Assembly (NCBI GenBank): GCA_907165135.1
Contig: OU015566.1
Coordinates: forward strand, 13,438,157 to 13,502,156
Origin: Oikopleura dioica
Taxonomy: Eukaryota > Chordata > Appendicularia > Copelata > Oikopleuridae
Length of the DNA stretch: 64,000 bases
Direction: 5' to 3'
The notes below the pieces were generated by a model, which worked only from the letters and a program-made list of their open reading frames with translations, searched no databases and was not told where the DNA came from. Within the stretch, counting starts at the first letter, position 1; each line of letters opens with the position of its first letter. Position numbers and translations under genes: made by a program. This document shows, piece by piece, positions 24,701 through 35,153 of this stretch.

Positions 24701-24714
24701 GCGGACTTTACTAA
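18759..24714 (+). CDS. ANAPC1: Anaphase-promoting complex subunit 1 (APC1)
   Basis: Nine exons: 18759-18867, 18932-19242, 19343-20399, 20468-20653, 20718-20903, 20965-23195, 23238-23999, 24044-24434, 24479-24714. APC1 is the large scaffold of the APC/C ubiquitin ligase. Recognisable landmarks are an N-terminal beta-propeller part (ELFWSGNACVL, LKHPADEITPIW), a Ser/Arg-rich loop, KVTLADGSCQII, MALPVD, then PC repeats (GAILGLGLRGYL, DLALTRLLSLHLPFLMPEA, AYATMSGCALGLILQGSG) and the C-terminal GTVVLSWSMVRAGSGD with NFGLHLATCQAIGFLFLGG. The intron at 20904-20964 must be GA-AG; no GT-AG solution keeps frame. The junction into exon 5 is the least certain. The start ATG follows a TTTTTCAG acceptor at 18722 with a short upstream ATG in between. 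Slightly shorter than the human protein, mainly by compact loops. Confidence 0.9.
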
Positions 24715-24982
24715 TTTAACTATTTCACTTGCCATTTATCAACTACTTACATGTTCCCAAATGAAAAGTTCAAATACAACACAGAAATCAAATCCCATTC
24801 TCTTCCTTTCGTTGAAATAATTAGTTTGAAAGCCCCAAGCCACTATAATCACTCAATAAAGGTGAGAATCCGCATCATCTGTTGTGACAACTTTTTAATC
24901 TTTCTGAACCTGATTTTGATAAAAAAATTTTTTGTGGGATATATTTTATACACAAGATAGAGAAAGAAAGTTACGGTAGATA

Positions 24983-27806
24983 ATGCCACTAGAAGTAACG
25001 AGAGGACCAAGAATGAGGGGCAAGAGTTCTTTCGCAGCAGGAGCGGCGAAGAATTTGGGAATTATTGTCAAGACGACAGCTTCTTCCAGGAAATGGATTT
25101 TTTATTTTATTTCTTGAAATCAAGACAATGTGCTAAATATGTGGTTTCGTTTTAATCTCACTTTTCCTGAAACTCGAATAATGTTTAAAAATCCATAAAA
25201 AGCTCAAGTTATGGTTCCGATTCTTCCCGCCGCGACCGAATGCTCCGTCACTACACCTCCATTGCCGAAACCGGAGTTTCATTCAAAGACAGAAAAGCCC
25301 AACGATCATCAATGACTGTAACAGATGCAGAAGTCCAAGCAGCGTTACCGCCAACTCGCCTGGGACTGCGATCAACAATGAGTATCCCTACTCAAGTCGA
25401 TTCGCGATCGTATTCGCGAAAAGGGCAAACGACGCAAGTTGGTTCAAATTTGACTGGATCCAATGTTGAGAAAAGAAGCGCGAATTATACAGTCAGTTCT
25501 GGTTATTCGGAAATTCCATCTTACATGAGCGACAAGCAGATACAACGAATCGCAAATGATCCGATTGCTAGTTTGAAGAAAACGAGTTTTTAAAAAGCAA
25601 TAACGAAACTTTTTTATCGCCGAAGTTTGTTCTGTCCTTTGATTGGTCGGTTGGATGAATCAGTGATTTTGATTGGCTGAAATTTCGGACGAAACTTTAA
25701 TCATCGATTTTTGACCTTTCGTCCTCTAATAGTGCTGAAATTCGTGTTTATCAACGAAGATGAATAACAGTCGCATCTAAAATTATCAATATTATCTTGA
25801 TTAAAAACTCGTGACAAGTACGGCCCAGCGATTAAAGAATTCGCGAGCCGCAAGACAGCTCCCATCGCCATCGAACTTGAAGACATGCGCGCCGTCAAAC
25901 AAAAGATGCGCGACGAGTACCAAACACGATTGAAAATGGAGTCGATTCACGATGAGGAGCCTAGGAGCAGTGTTGTCAATTCAACGTGGCGAGAGTTGGA
26001 AATTATCGTTTTACAAGTAACCGTGTTATGATATTTTTCTTAGACTTGGTTTGTTTTCAGAGGGAACAACATTAGACCGGTGGTAATCATTAAATTTTGA
26101 AACGTCGCTAGAAACCTTGTCCTTATCATAAATACTAAGATAGGTATGAAATGCGCATCTTTCAAAAAATTAAAGATTCTGATTGGAAAATGACGAAATT
26201 CGGGAAATCTGATTGGCTATTTTTCACAGCGGATTTTTTGACCGAAGATATGTCCTCTCGTTCGAAATCGATTAGCCAAATTCTAGCGGTAGATCTCTTC
26301 ATTTGATAACTCTGCCAGCAGTCATTCCGAAATCGACCTTGGCAAAGAGGACTTCGAAGACTACTTTGCTTCAAAAAGCGCGGAGGAACTCCAGCGCGAA
26401 TACGAAATCGCCTCTTTAGCTCGAGAAGTCAGGGAGAAAAAGGAAAAGCAGCTCGCTCAGCGAACGCCGAATGAAGAACTCGACGACTGGTTGTTTCCAC
26501 GTGACTCGACGTTTATCAAAGCGTACTGGAAGAAAAACCCAGAAACGTTCAAGCGGCACACGTGCTCGGGAAACATCGATGTGAGGATGAAGATGAATGA
26601 TGCAATTAGCCACGCAGCTGAAATCGGCGACACGGAGATTCTAGAGGTCCTACTCGATCACTCTGGCGTCAGTTCTGCCGAAGCAAGGATCGATGAAGCT
26701 GGCAAGCAGCGGATCATGGAGCTTCTGGACGGGGAAGACGCTTCAACAGGAATGTTCAGTTCAACAGCGCTACACAAAGCTGCTTATCGGTAATCCTTCA
26801 AGTGCCTTTTTTCCACTATCTCTCCTTCCTCCATTATTATCGAGACTACTTATGACGTGAAATTTTCATTTTCAAAAGTTACCAATTTCGCACATTCTAG
26901 CGGCAAGTACGACATGGTCAGGCTGCTCCTCAAACTCGGCTGCGATCCCAATCTGCAGGGAAAATCAATGGACACACGTGGCGGGGCGACCGCGCTGGAT
27001 TCTTGCATTTTTGGACTTTCGTCAAGCGGTTCACACATTTCAAGGGGTACACCCTTAATACTTTCGTTGCCAACCGCTGAAAAGACCATTCCCCCTGACG
27101 TTGGAAAATACGCCACTGCCATGAATCGCCTAGATTACTTCGAGGACCATTTTAAGGTCCTCCTTTATCTAATAGGTACACACTCACTGTACTGTCCACC
27201 TTACAGTCAAACCTCAAGTGCAATACGCAATATCAAAACAAAGCCTTTTAGCCGGCGGGGCCAAACCAGAACTGTCAATGTGCAATGGTCTCCAGGGCGG
27301 AATCTTCTACCAGATCTTTCAAAACATTCTCGAAAACTTGAAGCCCAATCACATTCCGAGCATTTCCGCCAGATTACAGTACGACCTCGTTGTCGTTTTC
27401 GAGGCTCTATGGAACTGCGGGTAACCTATCTAAAATGGAAGAAATCCTTTATTAAATTCTTATCAGCTATCGAATTACAGAAGATGTCCTTATCGAAGCT
27501 GGAGAAGAGTATAACTGGGTGAACAGCTTGGAGATGGTCAAGAAGATGATCCAGGTTCGTCTTACATTGTTGATGAAGATGAGAAGTGTTTGATTTCAGG
27601 TCAAGGGAAGAGAAGTGATGTCCTTATCGGAACTTGCTCGCAACGCGTCAAGAGGAGTCTTGCGTGGTAGTCTCGCGATGAATCAAATTCCAAAGGTATC
27701 AACATACAAGCGTCTTTTCCAGGACAAAAAAGGGAGGGAGGCAATAATTGGTTACTCTTTTGATGTCTACATGTTAACTTGTTGTAACAATATGTATCCA
27801 TTATGA
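24983..27806 (+). CDS. Ankyrin-repeat protein with C-terminal SOCS box
   Basis: Eight exons in phase: 24983-25089, 25209-25585, 25829-26016, 26293-26789, 26901-27175, 27207-27420, 27467-27554, 27600-27806, about 650 residues. The N-terminal third is Ser/Thr-rich and unstructured. Ankyrin repeats are visible as NDAISHAAEIGDTEILEVLL, STALHKAAYRGKYDMVRLLL and LGCDPNLQGKS. The C-terminus SLSELARNASRGVLRGSLAM continuing NQIPKVSTYKRLF fits a SOCS box, which in other proteins binds Elongin B/C and Cullin-5. The first intron is modelled as GA-AG (CCAG|GAAATG). Exons 2 to 4 are less certain than the rest. It follows ANAPC1 after 268 bases. Confidence 0.62.
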
Positions 27807-27823
27807 TGAAAACGAACTAGAAC

Positions 27824-28225
27824 TTGGCCAACGTGACTTTGTGGTCAATCATAAACAAGGGAGGAAGCGCCTTCCCGGGCTGCGGACATACCTTTGGCCC
27901 CAAAGGCCCCAGAGGCCCCAGTTCAAACAACAATTTCATCAAGAAAGCGCTGTTGATCATTGTTTTTGTTCAGTGGATCCCGTACAGAATGCGCCGCTGG
28001 ATCGCGTTTGGAGAGCTTTACGAAATTCCAATGTAAATTTTGAAATTTTTTACAGGAACTTCTGTTTATGTTGTAAAAAAACCTTGTTCAAAATTTTTGT
28101 AAATAAAGATGTTACAATCAAGTTTTTCAAAAGGGATTTTCGGCCAATAAAAATCCTTAATTATATATATTCGGAACATTCCTGGACATTCAGGGAAATT
28201 CGGGTACATAACAAGCTACTATCGA
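27824..28225. other. Downstream region without a supported gene
   Basis: An open stretch at 27841-28233 runs on from the SOCS-box gene in another frame, but contains GGCCCCAAAGGCCCCAGAGG-type low complexity and no domain. It may be 3' untranslated sequence. Confidence 0.3.
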
Positions 28226-28244
28226 CTAACTGAAGCAGAGTTTG

Positions 28245-28937
28245 AAATGCTCGCAAATGCTCGCGAGCGAAAAGAGCGAGAGCAAAAATTTGTCATTGCT
28301 CTGAGAGCAGGGGAGCGGGATCATGAAAATGAGTTGGCTCGAGAGCCAAAAGAGCACGAGCCCAAATCTGAACCCGCTCGCGAGCGCAGAGAGCACGAGC
28401 GCATATGTCGGCAATGCTCGGGAGCTAGACGAGCGGGAGCGGCTGCTCTCGTGCTCGCCATGGAATTGACTCACGAGCGGCTCGCGAGCAAAATTAAAAG
28501 AATAATTTTTTCGCATAATTATTCACTTTCATAAATAAATTTCTTTGAGGATCTATTTTTGGTGTTTTTGGTTTTATGTAAGCTTCATTAGGTCCGTAAT
28601 CTCGGTAGCAGAATGCGAAAAGCCGAGAGTAAACAGATAAAACATGCCCACCGCGAGGTGCTAACTCCTGTGAGAGGGACTCATATGGAATTAGTCACGG
28701 GGCCGCCGAATCATTTGAAGCCCTAGAAAGCTGCTCGCGAGTCAGTTTTTTCAGCCCGAGAGCCGATCGAGCGAGAGCACAATTCGACCAGTGCTCGAGA
28801 GCCAAGAGAGCGAGAGCGCGAAATGAAATGCGCTCGCGAGCGCAAAGAGCGCGAACTCTGAAATAAATGTGCTCGGGAGCACAAAGAGCATCATGCTCGT
28901 GCTCGCTCGCTCTCAAGTGAGCCGCTCGCGAGTCACG
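28245..28937. repeat. Palindromic GCTCGCGAGC repeat arrays
   Basis: Two arrays (28245-28490 and 28728-28937) are built from GCTCGCGAGC, GAGCGAGAGC and AAAGAGC units, each unit a small palindrome. Both arrays end in a GACTCACGAGCGGCTCGCGAG or inverse block, so they look like two copies of one element in opposite orientation. Long overlapping ORFs in several frames (for example 28247-28534) are by-products of the repeat. Confidence 0.7.
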
Positions 28938-29271
28938 AAAATTTCAAACTCTGAACTGAAGAACAAAAAAGAATTAAGTGAAAAACAAATTCACAAATAA
29001 TTATTTTGTACATCAATGTCCTAATACATAAGCTCCTAATTAAAATCAAGTAGCCGCTTCCGGGCTTTCAATAAAGGCCAAAGTTTAACCCTGTTTTCCG
29101 TAACGTCTAACATGTTATCCGCCACAACACAACTTTACTAAGCCGCAATCTTAGTCTAATTAAATTCATCCCAAACTTTGAAACTTTCTTCCTCTTTTTA
29201 CAAATTTGATCCTCTTATCATAATTTTATATCGAGTGTGTTTATGTGTCCTCCCGTGTTCGGCGCGATGGG

Positions 29272-30080
29272 GTAACATACCCCACCCCCAAGTTTTCGCG
29301 CATTCCTCGGTACATTTTCCGTAATTTACTCTTCCTGAATTGTCCGAAAATCCCCAAATTTACGCCGCTTAACTTTTCCGCGCGCTCCCAAATTTACTCT
29401 CGCGGCGCTGATTGGCTACGCCGGTTGACTTTCTGAGTGCGCAAAAGTCTTGTTTAGCTCGCTCCGGGCAAAGAAAGGATGATCTTTTATAAAAAGCCAG
29501 ATGCCGTTATAGGGCAGCCCTATCTTATGTTATCTTGGATAAAATAATTGTTTATTATTACAGTGGAGATGGATGAGAAGTTTTTATTCAGAATTTTTCA
29601 GTCGTTACGACTTCTGCGGAGCAAAATCCTGACCTCAATATTTTAAGTTACTCGAATGGTATGATTTTTATGTGTCCAAGCCACAAAAAATTTCCAATTC
29701 TAGCGCATCAAGTGCCTGAAAACCAACTGTATTCGACTTCTTTTCACATGCTTTTAGTATTTGCCTGTTACTTATAATTATCTATTCTAAGTTGAGTTAA
29801 AATTTCTGTCAATACAACTTTGAAAACATGCACTAATAAATAAGTATTACTAAATTTTCTTTCGCGCCCTTTAATGAATCATTAGCATTGTCAACTTGAC
29901 GCGCATTTCAGCGGGTCGCGAGTAAATTTGGGCGCACGCGGAAAAGTTAGGAGAAGAAATTTGGAAACGCGGGGGAACGCGAGGAAGCGTAAATTTCGGG
30001 GGTTTCGGAAAAGTTAGGAAACGTAAACTTGGGCGAAATACCACGAATTGCGCGGAAATTTAGGGGGGGGGGGTATGTTA
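29272..30080. mobile_element. Foldback/MITE element with long terminal inverted repeats
   Basis: The left end begins GTAACATACCCCACCCCC (29272-29289) and the right end closes with GGGGGGTATGTTAC at 30080. The inner arms match imperfectly over about 140-160 bp, sharing AACTTTTCCGCGCG and CCCAAATTTACTCTCGCG on the left with their inverses on the right. About 500 bp of AT-rich DNA without a transposase separates the arms. Confidence 0.65.
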
Positions 30081-30297
30081 CTCTATTTACGAAATAATCT
30101 TTATCGGACATAAGCTTTAATATCAAATAGCGATGTATCACAACGTGCTTGGCGGTTAGTTCTGAATCATCGATCAGAAATTTTCGATTTTTACGGCAGA
30201 AAAAATAACGATAAGAAAAAGCGACTGATCCATCACGTGAGCGAGGAAGCACAAGGCACGTTCGGTTCCGCAAAATTTCGAAGAACTCTTCTTAGAG

Positions 30298-30475
30298 GAA
30301 AATGTCCACGAATGTCCCGAAATGCCCCCGAATGTCCCCAAATGTCTCAAAATGTCCAAAAATGTCCCCAAATATCCCCAAATGTCCCAAATGTCCAAAA
30401 ATGTCCCGGAAAATGTCCTTGAATGTCCCCAAATAGCCTCAAATGTCCCTGAATGTCCACGAATGTACGGAAGAT
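30298..30475. repeat. Minisatellite of AATGTCC units
   Basis: About seventeen head-to-tail copies of a 10-11 base unit close to AATGTCCCCA, with drift to AATGTCCACG and AATGCCCCCG. The strand carrying GGGGACATTT gives a false 129-codon ORF at 30174-30563. A degenerate relative (GGAACATTCCTGGACATTCA) is at about 28173. Confidence 0.8.
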
Positions 30476-30563
30476 TAGAATTATCAAATCTGCAAATTTT
30501 AGCGTGTTTTATTGAGAGGGAAATTGAAAAGTGAAAGTATTTCTGAAGAATGTTGTTCAACAA

Positions 30564-31850
30564 AGAGCCAGGCCGAGTAATGCCAAGCTGTAAACAAAAT
30601 TGATGTTACTGTTAGTGGCTTACAGTAGCTGTCATGAAAAGCACGATATGAACGGAAATATCTTATTAGAAAAAATTTCCAATAAAGCCAAAGTGCGAAG
30701 TTTTGCCATGATGGTATGATTGTACAAAAGTCTTCAGGACGTCGCGCAAATGGCTTAATTTAAATTTAAAAAGTTGCAACTGTAGTGCGAATTTACCCTT
30801 TTCGAAGATTGTGATGTTGACTTTGATGATGATTTTGAAGATGTTGTATTTGATCGGCGAGAATAAGCCCACACAAGTTCTCGATTTCATGCATTTCAAG
30901 ATCGACTAAACTCTCTTTCCTAACTAAATCTAAAGAGGGATTGAGTTGTTGTTAGTGCAGATGTCCTAACGTAAGACGCAGCTGCTGTAGAAGGAATGAA
31001 GCTTGTAAATATCTGGATAGCCAGATTGGTGAAAATCAACAAAAGATTCAACAAAAAAGAACAAAATTGAATAAATCGGGAAGAAACGCATTTCTCAAAT
31101 GATGTTTCTTGAAAATGATGTTCCTTCTATAAATGTATGGAAAACACGTCTCACTCTGTTTTATTCATAATGCTGTTTTGAAGTTGCAAAAGAAAAAAAA
31201 ACACCGATTTTCAAAGCCTTTTTAGACATCGAGAAAACGTAGTTAAGTCAATTATTGATTGCAAAGGTCTTCAATAATTTTGATAAGAATTGAACTGAAC
31301 TTTCAGCTGTTGAAACATTTTGGTCAGATTGAAGTGGCTTATGTTACGTATTTCGAAAGTTACGATCAGCCACCACACATCTAAAATAATAAACGGAATT
31401 ATGCGGCGAAATTCGATTCATTTTTGTCATCAATCTGTCTTCTACTGTAACCTAGAAAGTAGCACAGTGAAAAACATGCCTTTCCTCCGGTGAAAAACAT
31501 CAACGCTAATAATTAGCTTTCGTTTTAATTCAAAGCCCCTTGAAAACAACTCATTCGAAAATATTGACAGTGATGCGCTTTGAACATATTGTGCACCGTG
31601 TTCCTGCTCAATTTCTAATTCATTTCTGTGTGTCGCCCAATAAACGAAGCACGAAACGATAACGAGGTATAACAATGATAACGACCGCTTCCCCAGAATT
31701 TCGAAACACCAATTGGGAGAGGACATTTAGAGGGGTTTTTCAAATGAAGAGTTGCTACTTTTTCGATTCAGCCTCTGAAAATCAATTGGTTAATGATTTT
31801 TAAATACAGGAGGTAACATTTTAAAGGGGATTTTCGAGCGGTTCTTTAAC
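30564..31850. other. Gene-free interval
   Basis: AT-rich with no supported exon. ORFs at 30666-30899 and 31442-31726 lack domains and splice context. Confidence 0.35.
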
Positions 31851-31856
31851 GAAGAG

Positions 31857-32006
31857 TTAACAAAGTGACACCCTTAATTTTTTTTTCGATTTTTGAAGAT
31901 TTTAAGCCATTTTTGACTCTTTCGGTCGGAATCTTGCCTGAAAAATTTGATCAAAAAATCCATTTTAGAATTTTTTGAAGGGAAAATTAAGGGTGTCACA
32001 ATGTTA
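31857..32006. mobile_element. Short MITE with ACAAAGTGACACCCTTAA inverted ends
   Basis: TTAACAAAGTGACACCCTTA at 31858-31877 is mirrored by TTAAGGGTGTCACAATGTTA near 31987-32006. Interior is AT-rich with no ORF. The same terminal motif occurs at 39902-40153 and in shorter pieces near 256-430, 6770, 40205, 49845 and 57762. Confidence 0.65.
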
Positions 32007-32466
32007 TCTGTGCCATAAAAATCGTGGCTCGGAATGACTGCTATTTCTGCAGTTTAAAATTTTGCTCTCTTGGAAAAACAAATAAGCAGGTAAGGGAAAG
32101 TTTGTTAGAAGGAGACTCGGTGGAGGAATATTCAGACTTTGATGAGGGGGCCCTCCGGATGCAGCTCATCCGATAGATGCACTTCCATCGAGGAAAGAAC
32201 TTCTGAGCTACCGTGAACAAATTTTCTAATAAAAAAGCTGCAATAGCAGAGATAGAAAAAATAAAGGATTTCTAAAGCCAAGCGAGGTGGTGATTTTGAT
32301 GAAACTTTTATATCCGTGAAATTATTTTTTGCGAGGTAGTAAGTACCTAGGTATTCATGCGATTTGCGTGGAGCCGCTTGAGATTCATAACTACTACGTC
32401 GTTCGCTTTTAGGTAGAAACTAACTGTTTCAAAAGTATTTTCTTCCGTTACACAAAATCAATAATA

Positions 32467-33209
32467 ATGAGGAGGTGCGAATTCTGCTTCTCTTTAAATC
32501 GAGACCCGCTTTTTCGTAAAAACACAAAATTGATAATTTCCATTATGCATCCGAAAGATGAGGCAAAAGAGATTTTGGTCTGTCTTATCGTTTTCAACAT
32601 CGTTCTTCCAATCGTTCTTTGGTTTTTCGAAGATTTTTTCATCGGAAAGCAAGAAACCAAACGATGGAAACGGAGTCCAAAAGATCGAACAATCGAAAGA
32701 ATGTATGATTTGGTCTGTATTCTCCTCAGAACTCTGACTATCGGTATCACTATGTTGTACTCAGAACATATTGTGGTAAAATTTAACATATCTTACGATG
32801 CTGATTCGATCAGCATTCGATCAGCTTAGCTCATTCAGCAAAATTTCCAGTTGAGTTTAAGCTAAAGCTAAGCAAAAAAGGCGAAATTTTCAACTCCTGG
32901 AAAGAATTCTTTTAAGCGAAATTTTCGCGAAAATTTTTGGTAAAAAGCGAAAGCGAAGCGAAGCGAATTGAAATTACAAAAAGCGAAAGCGAAGCGAAGT
33001 GAATTCGCTTCGCTTCGCTTCGCTTCGCTCATGAGCGAATTCGCAAAGCGAATCCAGACCCCTGTTACGATGAATTGAGATTTATTGACCGACTAATGGC
33101 CTTTTATTCAATTTGGTTTTTTATCTCAATTATTCGTTTCTTATTCTTGTTTGTAAAAGATTCCTTCTTCGACCTGATAATCCCTACTCATTATGTTGGC
33201 CATGATTAA
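32467..33209 (+). pseudogene. Multi-helix membrane protein ORF interrupted by a MITE
   Basis: The ORF starts at 32467 and is open to the insertion point at 32800. It encodes two hydrophobic segments (EILVCLIVFNIVLPIVLWFF and LVCILLRTLTIGITML). A MITE then sits at 32801-33064. If the element and one copy of its 8-bp target duplication are ignored, the frame continues open for 44 more codons to TAA at 33207-33209 and adds another hydrophobic segment (MAFYSIWFFISIIRFLFLF). Read as it stands, translation stops at 32829 within the element. Either this allele is broken or the element is removed from the RNA. No family recognised. Confidence 0.45.
32801..33064. mobile_element. hAT-like MITE inserted in a coding frame
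   Basis: The right end AATCCAGACCCCTG and the AAGCGAAGCGAAGCG/CGCTTCGCTTCGC arms match the element at 5231-5918. The left end is degenerate (CTGATTCGATCAGC). TTACGATG occurs immediately on both sides (32793-32800 and 33065-33072), an 8-bp target duplication. Confidence 0.7.
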
Positions 33210-33946
33210 AAACACTAAACTGACAAAAAAGGTCCTCTGATAAACGTGTTCGTTGTACTCATTTAACATCATCAATAAATCCCCATATCCGAAATTCCAT
33301 CCGTGCCTCCGTTTCTCCCACGTGTTTTCCTGCCCTTGCAGATACCCCTTTTATGAAATGAATAATCTGCTCGGATTTATACAGGTATTAAATTTTATTC
33401 GACAAAGAAGGAGCAGGATTAAAAAGTCGAAATCTGAAGCAGCTCTGTTTTGGCGGATCGTTGTTGATAATTGGACGTCTTAAATAATTCGACGAGGAAC
33501 GCACTAAAATGAGATCATCCACTCAAAATCGTACCTGATTGATTTCTCCAGCTTCTCGATCTAGATTGCATAGAAAAAAGCGGAAGAATTGAGTTTTGAG
33601 TTTTGAATTTTCAGACGGTGATCAGCGGGACTTTGCTCTATTCAAGAGTTTTATATAAGCGCTACATGCCATAGCATGTGGGAAAATGTTTTTGATGCAA
33701 AACTAGAACCGAAATTGAGGGACTTAGGTCTTTTTTAGAAGACTTTATCGTGAAAAAATGGGTCAAATTAAACTTCAATTCCTTCAAAAAACCTGTTGAA
33801 AAATAAATCAACTGTCAAATTTTCCCGATTTTCCGAGACCGCAAAAGTTCTTTCCTAGCACGTTTTTCGCGGTGTAAACTAACCTTCCTTACACCCTAAG
33901 AAACTTGTCAAAGAAAGTCGATGTTCATCAGTAATCCGCTTCTTTC
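33210..33946. other. Interval without a supported gene
   Basis: A 76-codon plus-strand ORF at 33253-33483 has no domain or splice context. I see nothing else beyond AT-rich sequence. Confidence 0.3.
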
Positions 33947-34544
33947 TCAAGCCCGGTCGTTTAAAACTCGTTCCTTTAGCTTTTGAAGAAATTTCGAGGC
34001 GGATTTCGTGCTTGGCGAAGTATTTTTTCGCGGCTGATTGCTCACTGTCTTTTTCGGGGCGACTACAGGAGCTACAGGGGCTACAGGAGCTGGAGTAGGC
34101 GCAGGAGAAGGGGGTGAGAACGCTTTTAGGTCTTGTTTCACTTCTTCTAGAGCTTTTTTCGTGACTTGAAGTTGATCAGCTTTCTTTTGCTCCGGCTTTT
34201 CGAACTTTTTCTCGGCAGATTCGACCATTTTATCCTTCCGTTTTGTGATCATTTGTATCATTTGCGCGCAGTCTTTAAAAAAAGGTTGAAACTCTCAAGG
34301 TAAAATGAGCTGATACTGTCTTCCATCTTGATCAAATTTCAAAGAAAGAGACTAATTATTTTTTTCTAAATTTTGATCGATCTTTGTTGTTTTTCGTACC
34401 TTTTTCTATTCTAGTGATAACATCCTTCTTCTTCGCCGCAATAGCCGCTCGGGAGCGCTCAATTCTTGTAATCGCATTTTGCAACTCGCTAGCCTTGGCT
34501 TCCAGCGCTGGTTTGGACTTGAGAGGAGCAGCCGTAACCTCGGT
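33947..34544 (-). CDS. Coiled-coil protein fragment, TRIM-coil-like (5' exons not found)
   Basis: Two exons on the minus strand, 34544-34400 and 34272-33947, joined GT-AG in phase 1. The 34544 end is an acceptor (AAACAG), so at least one upstream exon is missing. The protein is an extended Lys/Glu-rich coil (ASELQNAITRIERSRAAIAA, then CAQMIQMITKRKDKMVESAE), followed by a Pro/Ala stretch and a basic tail. Periodicity and composition resemble the coil that follows B-boxes in TRIM proteins, but no RING or B-box is attached here. Function unknown. Confidence 0.45.
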
Positions 34545-34560
34545 CTGTTTCACGGTTAAC

Positions 34561-35153
34561 AAACGTTACTTCCTCTTACAGGAGCCCTGTTATACATTTT
34601 TGACTAGAAATAAAGAGGCAAAATTTGGGCCCATAATTGTCGAAGAAAAAATGGAAAACAGGCCCAAAATTGTCGATTTTTGACTAAAAAAAAGGGAGGC
34701 CAATCTCTGATTGGCCAATTTTTTGTTAAAATTACCAATCTTGGGCCGGATTTTAGAATAAAAATCGACAATCTTGGACGGAAGAAGAGCCTTGAAGCTC
34801 GAATTTTACTGTAAAAGAAGTTGGAATTATGAAATTAATCATTGAAATTTGCGCCTAAATTTATTTGATTCGGCCGTGGAATAATCCCTAAATTTCTCCA
34901 GCAGGTGCAGTGAGCCACGAGTGGTTCCTCAGAAGATGAGCTCTTACTTCAACTAACAATTTGAGGTTTCAAGCGGAATTTTTAGAAGAATCACGTTCTC
35001 ACGCAATTGGAAACTTGTTTCCTCTTATACTGTCTTCTTCCTACGGGGGAGAAAGAAATGGAGAAATATTTGCAATGGGATTAATGATAACGTTTGTAGC
35101 GAGGTGTTTTTGTAAGCAAAATTGATCGACAAAGAGATTTTTTTATTGAAAAA
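34561..35153. other. Interval between convergent and divergent genes
   Basis: Holds diverged short repeats of GGCCCAAAATTGTCGA and inverted CCAAT strings (CTGATTGGCCAA). It must contain the promoter of the NEK kinase and possibly the missing exon of the coiled-coil gene. Confidence 0.3.

Noticed and set aside
27824-28233. Extra C-terminal exon of the ankyrin/SOCS gene
   Set aside because: Reading through at 27690 completes the SOCS box (IPKVSTYKRLF) and reaches a stop at 27806, so a further exon is not needed.
28247-28534. Charged 95-codon ORF
   Set aside because: Composed almost entirely of translated GCTCGCGAGC repeats (EREHE, ARERRE), with competing frames.
30174-30563. 129-codon minus-strand ORF
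   Set aside because: It is the translation of the AATGTCC minisatellite (TFSGTFLDIWDIWGYLGTF-like periodic product).
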